A stretch of DNA of 12,533 bases from Ophryocystis elektroscirrha (taxonomy: Eukaryota > Apicomplexa > Conoidasida > Neogregarinorida > Ophryocystidae). Below are positions 1 to 9,793 of the stretch, piece after piece (the stretch's first letter is position 1; every line of letters starts with the position of its first letter). The stretch is from NCBI GenBank assembly GCA_030141585.1, contig JAQIFP010000114.1, positions 1 to 12,533 of the forward strand. Direction: 5' to 3'. A program made the position numbers and the translations under genes. The notes under the pieces were generated by a model, which saw only the letters and a list, made by a program, of their open reading frames with translations, made no database searches and was not told the DNA's origin.

Positions 1-1
1 T

Positions 2-3000
2 TACCAATATGATTATTCCTCAGAATCTTGCCTACCGTCAGCAAGCTGCTATAATAGTAATAAGTTTTATAAAAATCCATTTTACTTCAATAATCACTAT
101 ATATATATATATATTAATAATGTGTATGAAAACTAATATCAAAATTTATTACTTATATATACGAAAAACCTTATATATATATGTGTGTATGTGAATATAT
201 ATAGATATGTATATATGTATATATGTATATATGTATATATGTATATATATATATATGTATATATGTATATATGTATATATGTATATATGTATATATGTAT
301 ATATGTATATATGTATATATGTATATATGTATATATGTATATGTGTACATATGTATATACGTATATATGTATATATGTATATATGTATATATGTATATAT
401 GTATATATGTATATATGTATATATGTGTATGTGTATATATGTATACATGTATATATGTATATTTTTTTATATGTTTTTCTGTAGATTTGTATATATTTGT
501 ATATGTATATATGTAACATTAATTCATGTAAGTAGGCCAATATAGATTGGTTTTACTCAGTATATGTATAAGTTTTTGGAAATAGCACTATATGCGTTAA
601 TGCTTATATATATATATATATATTTGGCGTAAATAAGCCTGTACGAATAGACGTGTCTTATTTTTGAATTTTTTAACGTTATCATAAATACTTAATAAGA
701 TAAGTATGTAAATTAATTATATTGTTTTCAATTTTTAGTTAAATCCATTAGTGATAAATGCGCGTCAGCACTATCAGAATCAGCTTTTGGAATTTACATT
801 CAGTTCTTTAATCATATAGATAGTATATGTTTTTACATTCAGTCGACACTGTGGCAAGAGAAGACAGAAAACACTGTATATATTAAATTACTAAATTATA
901 TCTGTTTTTAGATAAATAATCTTATAGATGTTTCTGAAGACGTTACGGAAAAATTGTAAGTACATTTTATGAAAATTTTGTTATTTAAGACGTCTTGCGG
1001 CATCACAAAATGCTGAATTACTCGAAAAACAAAATGATTCCTTACAAATACAATCAAAATTATTTGATCATTCCAAAAAGTATGAATACGCAAGAAATAA
1101 GTTAATAAATTTATTTAACAGGTTATATAGCAATTAAATATAAAATGGCATAGTTCGATTGTAGTGTGTATATTCCTTTTATAAATATATAAATATAACG
1201 CTTAATATTTAGTCTAGAAAAATCTCTACAATCGGGACAAGCAGCTCTCAACCATGCATTTGCTCATTTACAAGCAGAAGTTGATAGGCACTATCAAAGC
1301 TTGAAGCATATATTTAATGATATTCAAGGATTCGTGAACCGTATTCTTCAACTTCAAAATATGGTCCTAAGTAAGTTCAAGTTTACAGAATAAAAAGCAA
1401 ATTACATATTTACGATTAACTCAAAATAAATACTTTTCAGGTCAAATTAGTGACATAGAAACTATTGTATTCTATTTTTCTTTGATCATAATAATTTATT
1501 ATATGACAAGTTCTAAAAGTACGCGTGGATCAAGAATGCATCTTTTAATATGTAAATAAACTCATAAACAAGCAAATATATCTAGTATGTATTTCCATGG
1601 CATCTGCAGAGATCGGGTTGAGATACCGTTACTCAAATAAAATATTATACACTAACGACTATATAAGGTATCTATCTATTATAATATTAATATAACATAA
1701 ATCAAGCTTATTTCATTTATATAATTTATGCATCTTTTCGTATGTAATAATTATTATTAAATTACTACTAAAGAATGATCTATTATTCACGTATATATAT
1801 ATATATTAAAGAATAATTTCTTGATGATATATTATTTAATAGATTGTGGAGATGTATCTGGTTGGTATTATGTTTAATAAGATGGTTGTTTGGTTGGTGG
1901 ACTTACCGTGATTCAACAACAATTATATTAGAATCTTTGAATTCAGGGTTAACAGATATCAAAGAGCAGATCTATAAAACTATAGCTTATTGTATTGCTG
2001 GAAATGTTCATTTCTCCAAATTTCTTGAACGGTACCAAAATTATTTGGAATCAGCATATACACCTAAAAATGTGGTGCCAGTTCCATGTTACACGACAGA
2101 TAGCTGTAGCGATTCCGACTATGTGCCATCATTATCTCAAAATACTTGTACAACGAGCTCTAGTGCTACAACTGTTGTCACGTCTGTTGACTCATTTACA
2201 ACTCCAGAAAAAGAAAACATATGTGATTTTGAATCTGGAGAAATCAAACCGACATCACCAATGCAAGACACGGCTTTAGAAAGTACTTTTTCAAATACGA
2301 TATTTGTAAACCAAAAATCTCCTGAAGACGCTTTTCGTCGGGACGCCAGACCTTTAGCATACCGTGCTCCTAGACCGGGTTGCTTAGAAGATGTGAAGTT
2401 GATGCGACTAAACCCCATTTTATTATTCGAAACTCCAAAGCAATTTTGTAAGCATAATTATAAATTTAATCATGAAGTTCAAAAATTGTATATTTTACTT
2501 GTTTCAAGTTTTAAAAATAACATAAATATATAAGTAACATTGATAAATCATTTAATTATTGAAATATACGAATTTGATTTATTAATTGACAAATTATGAA
2601 TCTTAACTAATTATTTTGATTTTATTTTTTTTCCTTTAGTTATAGATTTGTGTTTGTTACTGTGTAAGATTTTTGTAGTGTTAAAATCAAAAAATGTAAA
2701 AAATGAAATTGAAAATATTTTACATCATGAATTTGATTGTTTATTAACGTATAATACTGGGTTTCTTATTTTAAAGCACTTTATTATACATAATTTTAAT
2801 TTCATATATTTTTTATGGATTTATATTAGATAATTTAGAACTTCTCAATTATTTTTTTGTAAAATATTCAAAAAAAGCTTCAATTATATTATTTATGATT
2901 AATAATTTTAATGTTTGAAGATGAACAAGTAACCCAAAAAACAACGACATTGGAGAAGTCAGTTATACAACATTGTAATCTGGAACTATTAAGCCGAAAA

Positions 3001-3279
3001 CCCAGCAGAAAAAGCCGTTTGACACCAGAACCGTATCAAAATAAAAGAGTGCTTCGAAAGACTATCTCTGTGCCAGCTTCAGAGGCAGATCATAATAAAC
3101 TTGAGCCTGGTGAACCATATGAAGAGAAATCAAGTAACCGTATTGTCACAAGATCTATAAGCCGTAAAATATACATGAAAGATGAATCCTCCAATACTCC
3201 AATAATTCTTAAAACAGTAAAACAATCAAGTGCTCAATCTGTAACAAGGAAGCGTACAAGACAAGTCATGGCTAAATAA
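2..3279 (+). CDS. Kar5/Brambleberry/GEX1-like nuclear-fusion membrane protein, 5'-partial
   Basis: Proteins of this family (Kar5 in yeast, Brambleberry in fish, GEX1 in plants; Tht1-like) act at the nuclear envelope in fusion of nuclei. Inferred exons: 2-56, 739-875, 912-955, 990-1121, 1213-1370, 1441-1551, 1586-1667, 1843-2447, 2921-3279. They join in frame to 560 aa, ending at TAA 3277. The order of parts fits the family. First comes a cysteine-bearing segment ([18 protein letters not shown], then [18 protein letters not shown]). A long Gln/Glu/Lys-rich probable coiled coil follows (about residues 65-175). A membrane segment ([17 protein letters not shown], about 182-198) comes next, then a Trp-rich hydrophobic stretch (about 241-258). 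The end is a Ser/Thr-rich linker and a basic tail with RKPSRKSR and TRKRTR. The 5' end is outside the window. Least certain are exon 2-56 (joined across 682 bp) and the 2447/2921 splice. The family call rests on pattern, not alignment. Confidence 0.7.
209..461. repeat. (GTATATAT)n octamer microsatellite
   Basis: About 31 tandem copies of an 8-bp unit, GTATATAT. Interruptions lie at about 241-256 (extra TA), 341-362 (GTGTACAT and ATACGT variants) and 421-450. Nearly the whole array alternates purine and pyrimidine. The unit contains no stop in any frame of either strand, so it produces long open frames of Tyr/Ile/Val/Met/Cys or Tyr/Ile/His/Thr on both strands. These are not genes. The array lies inside an intron. 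Confidence 0.95.
605..623. repeat. (TA)n dinucleotide run
   Basis: Uninterrupted TA run about 115 bp upstream of the acceptor at 738. A second short run is at 98-115 in the same intron. Confidence 0.9.
2448..2920 (+). other. AT-rich intron before the last Kar5-like exon
   Basis: The donor GTAAGC at 2448 is strong. The acceptor TTTGAAG (2919-2920) is weaker. Both leave phase 1. An open frame of 61 codons (2648-2833) lies inside. It is mostly hydrophobic and Lys/Asn/Phe-rich, as AT-rich intron sequence often is. The interval also holds a possible 24-nt exon, listed separately. Confidence 0.55.
2640..2663 (+). other. Possible optional 24-nt microexon
   Basis: It is flanked by a very good acceptor (T-rich tract ending TTTCCTTTAG, 2639) and a very good donor (GTAAGAT, 2664). 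It enters and leaves in phase 1, so the 24 nt can be included or skipped without changing the downstream frame. It would insert residues similar to FIDLCLLL before the basic tail. There is no conservation evidence. Confidence 0.3.
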
Positions 3280-3552
3280 TACAAGAAAAAGCACTACAAT
3301 TTAAGTGTTATTTAACAGTAATAAGATAATGTTAAAGTGTCTATTATTGAAGTTCCCTTATAATTTGTTTTGACTGTGCATAATCGGGTGATTTTTGCTG
3401 TTGAACCTAATAGATGCATAGCACGCATTACTTTTTGAATTGTTTTAACTAATGTATTAACTAATTAGTTTTGAAAACTAATAACATATTCAATTGAAGT
3501 TAATAAGAAAAAATACAAAATTAGTAAAATTATTTAAAACTTTCAAAAAAAA
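3280..3552 (+). other. Intergenic spacer between Kar5-like and Rrp5-like genes
   Basis: 273 bp with no credible coding exon. It should contain the 3' UTR of the first gene and the promoter and 5' UTR of the second. No canonical AATAAA was seen. The only distinct structure is the cluster of inverted repeats around 3459-3482. Confidence 0.6.
3464..3482. repeat. 19-bp perfect palindrome upstream of the Rrp5-like gene
   Basis: ATTAGTTTT-G-AAAACTAAT, with 9-bp arms around a central G. It overlaps a second palindrome, AACTAATTAGTT (3459-3470). It sits about 70 bp upstream of the chosen start codon. It could be a protein-binding site or a chance product of AT-rich sequence. Confidence 0.5.
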
Positions 3553-5042
3553 ATGAAAGATAAAAATAATATGAACAAGAAAATATTTGATAAAAACAAT
3601 ATCGGAAACAATAAATTAAAAAAAAAAATAAAAAAAGCTGATAAAACCTCGAAATTTTTAAAAAAAGATATGTAAGAATATACATGCAATATTTTTATAT
3701 GTAAAATTAGAGTTTTAGACGTTAAACCTTTTCCTCGTTCCCTAAGAGAGTCAGTCAATACAGAGCCGAGTGCACTAGAAAAGACCGAGTTTGTATTCAA
3801 AAAGCGTTGCTATGTTCAAGTTTCTGTAAGAAGTTCAACCATATTCAAGTTATAAAATAATTAGGATATTACCGTAGGGTCTACTTTTGTCGGCGCCATA
3901 TCCCAAATAAATTCTAAAGAAATTCATATTGATCTTCCATCGCATTTATCAGCGTAAGGTGTATATATAGATAAGATTTTTATTAAGCGTAATTAATATA
4001 AATCATGCTTTTGAACCTTCAATTTGTGATATTGGCTTCAAAACTGCTCAAAACTTCTATCGAGTCGGTCAGTTAGTACAAGCTGCGGTTATGAGTGTTG
4101 GTATGTATAAAAAAAAAAATAATTTATATACTTAGAGGACAATATAATTGTTGCAACCTTGAGACCCAGTATTATTAATAAGTCATTGAGTTTTGTAGAC
4201 ATAGTGAATAATATGGTAATTTATATGTAAATTGATTATTTTTATAGTGGCTGCCCTGTCTTATAACAACTATAGAAGATTTTGGGTTTTCTGGGTACCT
4301 TGGCATCGATGACATTCATGTTTATATTCGTCAAGATGATAGTAATCCTAAGGACTATCAAATTGGTCAAATTGTATCGGTTTATGTCTCCGAAGTTAAT
4401 TATTGTAAGATACCTGTACTTTATAGTTCAGCTAAAATTAATTGTTTTAATTAATATCTTTTCGAATAATCATCAATCATTAAGCGTTATATATTAAGCA
4501 AATAATTCACATATATAAATAATATTTACTATAAAATAATTATTATTATTATAAATATTAAGTACATGATCATTCGATAATAAGTAATTGTCATTTATTA
4601 TATTTGAAAATATTATTTATTATTAAAAAAACACTCACATTAGTTATAGTAGTATGTAGATTATTGTAATTAATTAATAGTATAAATTGGTTTGCAATAT
4701 TTTAGTGGCTAAAACCGTTTCTTGTACATTACACCCTGAAAATCCTATTACGTTCGATGAAGCTTTACCAGTCTCTTCCTTGATTGCAGGAATTTGCTTA
4801 GAATCTAAAATAAGCAATTTTTACGAGCAAAAAGGCGCTGTCTATGGCTCTCAAGTTAAAATATGTCAACTCTTAGACGCACTTATTCCTCAGTCACACA
4901 TGCCAGATATTAAACTTGATTTCTCAACCAGTTTACCATACCACAACAAGGAAAAAGTAGCTTTAAATGCAAAGGTAACATATTCTGATAATTAAAAAAA
5001 TTAGCTATGATTATATACATAAATTATGAATTAAAGAATTAT

Positions 5043-5094
<52 letters not shown>

Positions 5095-7328
5095 AGTATT
5101 ATTATTAATAATAATAATAAAGATTTATAAGTAAATAGTTTGGGTTCAATTAACTTTATGTGTTTTATTTTCAGTTACGGTCTAGAATAATATTTTCGTC
5201 TCCTAAGAAGATAGTCCTATCATGCCGCTGGTATATCATAAATTGGTTAGACATTCCACCGGTCCCATTGCGTATAGGAGACATAATTGAGAACACTAAA
5301 GTAGAGTATATTGACAACAACGATGTAGCTCACCTCACAGCAAATTATTACAATATCAAAATGGGTCTTGATATATTTAAACACCATAGTGCTGATAAAA
5401 AAAGTTTAAATATTGAAGTTGAGAGTATTATACCTCAATGCCGTGTACTGACATTAAATATTTTGGAATATGGGGGTACCGTATCAATAAACCCGGATAC
5501 ACTCAAATTGAATTGTATTTCCATAAATGAGCTTCAAATTGGTCAAATAATCACAGGAAAGATAAAACGTTTATTTGAAAAATACATTATTGTTGAAATA
5601 AATCAATTTTTGCGAGGACTATTACCGTTAGAACATTTAACTGACGCACCCCTTAATTATATACCAAAGCATTTTGCTTTAGGAAGTGAAATAAAGTGCC
5701 GTATCTGGAATATTAAAAAATTCTCTAGTTCAATAATACTGACTGCTAAAAAATTATTCCTTAAAGAAGAAAATGCAAATTGTCGTATAGATCAGTTTGA
5801 AGTAAATAAAAATTATTGGGGGGTTGTTTCTAAAATAACAGATAAGCCATCACTTTGCATATCTTTTTTTGGTAAATTACAAGCAAATGTAGCAATATTA
5901 CCTGAAGGTGTTAATGATTATTCAATAGGTTCTAATATAAAATGTACAGTAATATCAGTGAATTATATAACACCTGCTTTATGTGTACAACTAAACACGA
6001 AAAAAGTTATTACTCATACGCTAGATGTGCCGACTATGTCTATGGCAAAATATTTTCATAGTTATATGGAAAAATATCCTGTGTTGCAATTAAGTCAAAT
6101 ACTAAGTTCGATATCTAAATTATCTGATAGTTTACCAATGCTTGAGGAGTTAAAGAATGAAGTTCAATCATCTATGGATCTTAATTATATAGCATCTATT
6201 ACAAACAACTGGATGGAATGTTTTGTATCTAAAAAAGACTACATTAGTGCACTTAATACTGGTGATTTTTGTTATTTAATAGTGCCTATATGGAAATCCT
6301 CTCACGGGTTATTAGGGTTATTTTACGTTTCAGAGTCGTCTAATAATACTTCATGGAATTATTTCAAAGATTATTATTACAGTGACTGTCAAAATAGCTC
6401 TGGTAACAAAAAGCGTCGTAAAGATACTCCTCAAAGTGTTACGAAGAGTACAGAATGTAATAAAATTATTAGTAATCAGCCTCCAATTGAAGTCATAAAA
6501 TTTATTCATTCTACTACAAAAAAGTTATTTATGGGCTTTATACCAGCCAATTTCCTCACTTTAGAGAATAAAGCACATAGATTCATGTTATTAACCCCAT
6601 TCAGTATACCTTATAATAAATCAGATACTATACGCAATATACCAGTTCTGACCAATATACCAGAAATATTACGTATGAAAGAATCGAAACAATTCGTTTA
6701 TAAACAAGAACAGCTAGAAGACATGCCTATTAATAAAGTTAACTTAACTTATGTTCAGCCATACTCGTCTATTAAAACTCGAAACATTGTAATTTCTCCT
6801 GGAAATTGGAATATACGTGGTTCCTTAGCAGAACAACGCATAGATATTAATTCAACTCGTCCAGAAATTGGTGCTGTCATAAATGTTAAAGTAACAAAAG
6901 TATTCCCTATATCTAAAACAAATACCCATACATCCTTGTTTATAGCAGATATGCGTAACTTAAAAATTAGTCTAGAAAAACAAAATAAACAATCAACCTT
7001 AATGTACAAAAAAGAACTAGACATTGCATACAATAAATTAAAAGAATATGCGTCAGATATTGAAGAGACTATTCCTCAAAATGTTAATTCTCTGAATGTT
7101 GGTAATACCTATCTAGGTATTGTATTCTTAATTAATAAAAATGGCTTGTTTATAACTATTGGGAAAAATCTTAAAGTCCGTGTTTTATTCAGCGAATTAC
7201 CTATAGCCCCAGTGCATCCTGATTTAGTAAATGCTCTATACCCTCTTTACTCAAGAATACCTTTTGTTAAATTATTATCAATAGAAAAATCAAAGCCTGT
7301 TCGAATTGAAGGTTCATTGAAAATATAG
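3553..7328 (+). CDS. Rrp5/PDCD11-like S1-repeat ribosome biogenesis protein, HAT half absent
   Basis: Rrp5 is a nucleolar RNA-binding protein needed for pre-rRNA processing of both ribosomal subunits. Inferred exons: 3553-3671, 3711-3825, 3865-3953, 3988-4100, 4276-4404, 4706-4974, 5175-7328, joining to 995 aa (stop TAG 7326). The N-terminus is lysine-rich. A segment with DVKPFPRS at about residues 44-51 recalls the family's FPRGG region. Degenerate S1 domains follow, for example at about 78-150, at 145-190 (VEDFGFSGYLGIDD), at 396-473 (the clearest, LRGLLPLEHLTD with GSEIKCRIWNI), at 488-555, and a last one ending VRIEGSLKI. KKRRK is a likely nuclear signal. Start: the first ATG; a second in-frame ATG is at 3571. 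Exon 1 contains an 11-A run, so its frame is sensitive to sequencing error. Fungal and animal Rrp5 are about 1,700-1,870 aa with C-terminal HAT repeats. None is found here, nor before the next gene. Confidence 0.85.
4405..4705 (+). other. AT-rich intron of the Rrp5-like gene
   Basis: 301 bp from donor GTAAGA to acceptor ATTTTAG, phase 1. No repeat array or coding segment is seen. The open reading through 4405-4497 is only continuation past the donor. The splice is supported because it restores the S1 motif, with GQIVSVYVSEVNY joining AKTVSCTL. Confidence 0.75.
5046..5091. repeat. (AT)23 dinucleotide array in an Rrp5-like intron
   Basis: An uninterrupted 46-bp AT run within intron 4975-5174. 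TTTTAG, an acceptor-like sequence, follows directly. Using it would bring in-frame stops (TTATTAATAATAAT follows), so the real acceptor is TTTTCAG at 5174. Confidence 0.95.
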
Positions 7329-7601
7329 TAGTTTAGTGTACTAATCTTTTTAAAAAATACATATAGTATTTTTTTTTTTGAAACTCTTATAAAATTACAA
7401 TTAATTAATTTATAGGTATCAATAATTTATAATATTTCGAGCTGAATATATATAATTAAATTACATTGTATGTTATTATTTATTTTATTTTCTTGTATAA
7501 ATCAAAAGTTGTATGCTATATGATTCAATATATGAATAATTTTTATAAGTTTTCTTTGTATGTTCAGTAGAAGAATTTTTGAATTTGTATAATTTTTGTA
7601 T
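7329..7601 (+). other. Intergenic spacer between Rrp5-like and LNR genes
   Basis: 273 bp, over 80% A+T by eye, with no open frame of note and no HAT-like coding sequence. It contains a T9 run near 7370 and AATTAATTAATT near 7400. It should hold the polyadenylation site of one gene and the promoter of the next. No canonical AATAAA was found. Confidence 0.6.
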
Positions 7602-9601
7602 ATGTATAAAATTATAATTATATATATAATTGAAATTTTAAGTATAAGTGTTTTAAATCAAGAAATAGTAAATGTTCTTCCATCAACGCAAGCAAAGCAA
7701 GGAATTTTTATCAAAAGAGGTACATACAAAGCAACTATGTTGTACACAAAATTTTAAATAATTGAATTTATTTTTCGAAATTTTGTATACAAACACAAGC
7801 AGATAAGGAATTGGTAAAATCTTCCAATGATTGCCCTTCTAATTGTAAAAGCAACTGGCAGGGTGACGGTTGGTGTGATAGTGCTTGTGCAACTTATAAA
7901 TGTCGCAATGACAATGGAGATTGCTCTGGCTGGTGTGCTCCTGACTGTAATCCTAAATGGATAGGAGATGGCTATTGTGACTTCGATTGCTTTCGTCCAG
8001 AATGCTTATATGACGATAGTGATTGTAACGAAGATCCAGAAGGTATTATTTAAATTTTATTAAAATTAATCTATTAAAAAATAAATCAATAATATTCCAT
8101 TCTATTAAAATTTTTTAACTTTAAAATGATATATATATATATATATATATGTATATACATATGTATTAAATATTGAGAATTGTTGATTTATTGTTCGAAA
8201 TTTATTAATTAGATTGAATAGTGAATATGCATTGACTGCCAGTAATATGATGAAGAACACTTTAAACTATAGAGATTGCTTCCTGAAGTTGTCTCCATAC
8301 ATAGAACTGGAACAAGTTTGGATATATTATATGCTTGTACCATTACTTGACTGTGAAATATATTATCTGTAAATAACTTATAACTACTATTTATTTTTAA
8401 ATATATCACGGAATATACATAGATCGAAACAATATTATTTTAATAGTATTATTATTTATTAATCATAGAGAAAATTACTCGACTAGTATATACATTTTGT
8501 TTTACAGCGTTTAAAATGACAATTCCACTGCCGGATCACGACAAATTCAACTACTCCAATTGTCCTGAGCATTGTGATAGAAAACTTTTAAATAATGGAG
8601 TTTGTAATACTCAATGTCATAGTCGCGAATGCAATTTTGACGGTGGAGATTGCCGGCGTAAGTGCATATATAGTATTATATACATTCTATTACGTATTTT
8701 GATCAAATAATGATCAATTATCTATAGAATTAATATTGTTAAATAAAGCTGTATATCTAATATAATTTTTACTAAGAGATATTATTTTTATATATATAGT
8801 TTTAATTATATATATTTATTTTTTGTTTGGGTAAATCTATTATCAATATGTAATAACTAATGTATAAATTATTATATATTAAATAGGCGTATAATTTATA
8901 TGGTTACTGTTAAGAAAATATTATAGCTTGAGATAAAAGTTTTTTTATTAGATCAATGTACTCCGGGATGCTTGAGTCGATGGCTTGGAGATAAAGAATG
9001 TGATCAAATATGTAATAATGAAAAGTGCATGTATGATAAAGGAGATTGCCAACAATGCTCAGAAGGGTGCAAACCTGATCTTATCGCAAATGGCATCTGT
9101 GATATAAGTTGCGATAACGAGATATGTGAATTCGACGTTGGAGACTGTCATGGGGTTTGCTGGGCCTCTACTGTTATTGACTATAAATCTGAACCTTTCT
9201 TTTATCCACATTGTCGAACTGAATGGAAAGGAGATGGATTTTGTGATTGTTTTTGCATGACAAAATCTTGCGACTACGATTACGGAGATTGCAAAGATGT
9301 CGACTGCACAGGTAAATATTTTTATAAACTATATGGGCATAGTTTTATGGTAATGTTAAAATCATTCAAAGTATTACAATATTACGTGTTAATGAATACG
9401 CATTGCTTATAACAATTTTTGATAAGAAAGCCTTAAAGAAAGGTGTATTTAATTCCCACAATTGTATAATTATAGCTATAAGATAAATTTTTAATAATTT
9501 GATAAATTTGTGTTAATTCAGGTAGTTTCAAAAAAGTTGAAGAGCTTTATAACAAGTTCAACATAAGTTTAACAAATTTTCCATTTAAAAGCTCCAAATA
9601 A
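7602..9601 (+). CDS. Secreted protein with six Lin-12/Notch (LNR) modules
   Basis: Inferred exons: 7602-7719, 7803-8042, 8508-8657, 8952-9311, 9522-9601, joining in frame to 315 aa (stop TAA 9599). The N-terminus MYKIIIIYIIEILSISVL looks like a signal peptide. Six LNR modules follow at about residues 50-80, 84-114, 138-168, 172-202, 205-235 and 239-283. Each has six cysteines and mostly the pattern C-x3-C...GDG-x-C-D...C...C-x(4)-GDC. The Asp/Asn ligands that bind Ca2+ in LNR modules are largely kept. The sixth module has a longer first loop (C239 to C257) and an extra Cys269, possibly paired with Cys288. There is no EGF, no membrane segment and no kinase or phosphotransferase domain, so it is not a Notch receptor or GNPTAB. 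The short tail (about 290-315) is polar. Exon 1 is the least certain: its signal peptide is plausible but not proven. The partner and function are unknown. Confidence 0.85.
8043..8507 (+). other. 465-bp AT-rich intron of the LNR gene
   Basis: Donor GTATTA and acceptor TTTTACAG, phase 1. It contains a TA array and a palindrome near 8129-8162. A 66-codon open frame on the minus strand (8209-8409) shows no family features and is not annotated. Confidence 0.8.
8129..8162. repeat. (AT)n run ending in a 16-bp palindrome
   Basis: An AT run of about 22 bp passes into ATATGTATATACATAT (8147-8162), which is self-complementary. It is intronic. Its variant bases resemble the GTATATAT unit of the array at 209-461. 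Confidence 0.9.
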
Positions 9602-9614
9602 AAGAACAAATAAA
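9597..9614 (+). terminator. Candidate polyadenylation signals overlapping the LNR stop codon
   Basis: AATAAA at 9597-9602 contains the TAA stop codon (9599-9601). A second AATAAA is at 9609-9614. If used, the 3' UTR would be only a few tens of bases, which suits the 192-bp gap to the next coding exon. In such AT-rich sequence the hexamer can arise by chance. Confidence 0.35.
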
Positions 9615-9793
9615 TTTTCGGTTTCTTATCGAACAATATTTAAAAATGTATCATATCATATATTTTTACTATAGTTAAATAATATTCTTTGAATTTTTTT
9701 ATCAAATTTACAAATTTATTAAGAGTTTTTATATAAGGCCTTTATAAAATATATGTATTGTTTGTTGATAAAGCTATGTAATGCCTAATAATT

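Larger units (their letters stand above)
57..738 (+). other. Long AT-rich intron of the Kar5-like gene
   Basis: No coding exon is seen in these 682 bp. The ends are GTAATA (donor, 57) and a pyrimidine-rich TTTTTAG (acceptor, 737-738). Most of the interval is microsatellite: a TA run at 98-115, the octamer array at 209-461 and a TA run at 605-623. The donor is inferred because it leaves one base that completes a codon with TT at 739. Another small exon in 480-720 cannot be excluded. Confidence 0.5.

Noticed and set aside
139..545. Open frames of 97-133 codons on both strands rich in Tyr, Ile, Val, Met, Cys or His
   Set aside because: They are products of the GTATATAT array, which has no stop codon in any frame, and they lie within an intron.
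908..1093. 61-codon open frame on the minus strand
   Set aside because: Antisense of Kar5-like exons 912-955 and 990-1121, with no family features.
1844..2533. A single 229-aa gene starting at 1844
   Set aside because: The frame begins with TTG next to an acceptor and continues in phase from exon 1586-1667. It is an internal exon that ends at donor 2448, and the last 28 codons are intron.
2648..2833. 61-codon open frame on the + strand
   Set aside because: Phe/Ile/Asn/Lys-rich with no motif, and inside the 2448-2920 intron. Only its first 16 bases fall in the possible 24-nt microexon.
3543..3800. 85-codon open frame on the minus strand, Phe/Leu-rich
   Set aside because: It is the antisense of the lysine-rich first exon and the second exon of the Rrp5-like gene.
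6755..7033. 92-codon open frame on the minus strand
   Set aside because: Antisense shadow of the large Rrp5-like exon.
8209..8409. 66-codon open frame on the minus strand
   Set aside because: It lies in an LNR-gene intron, has no recognisable motif, and is at chance length for its composition.
7602..9601. Notch receptor or GNPTAB-type phosphotransferase
   Set aside because: Only LNR modules are present. There are no EGF repeats, no membrane segment, no ankyrin repeats and no catalytic domain.
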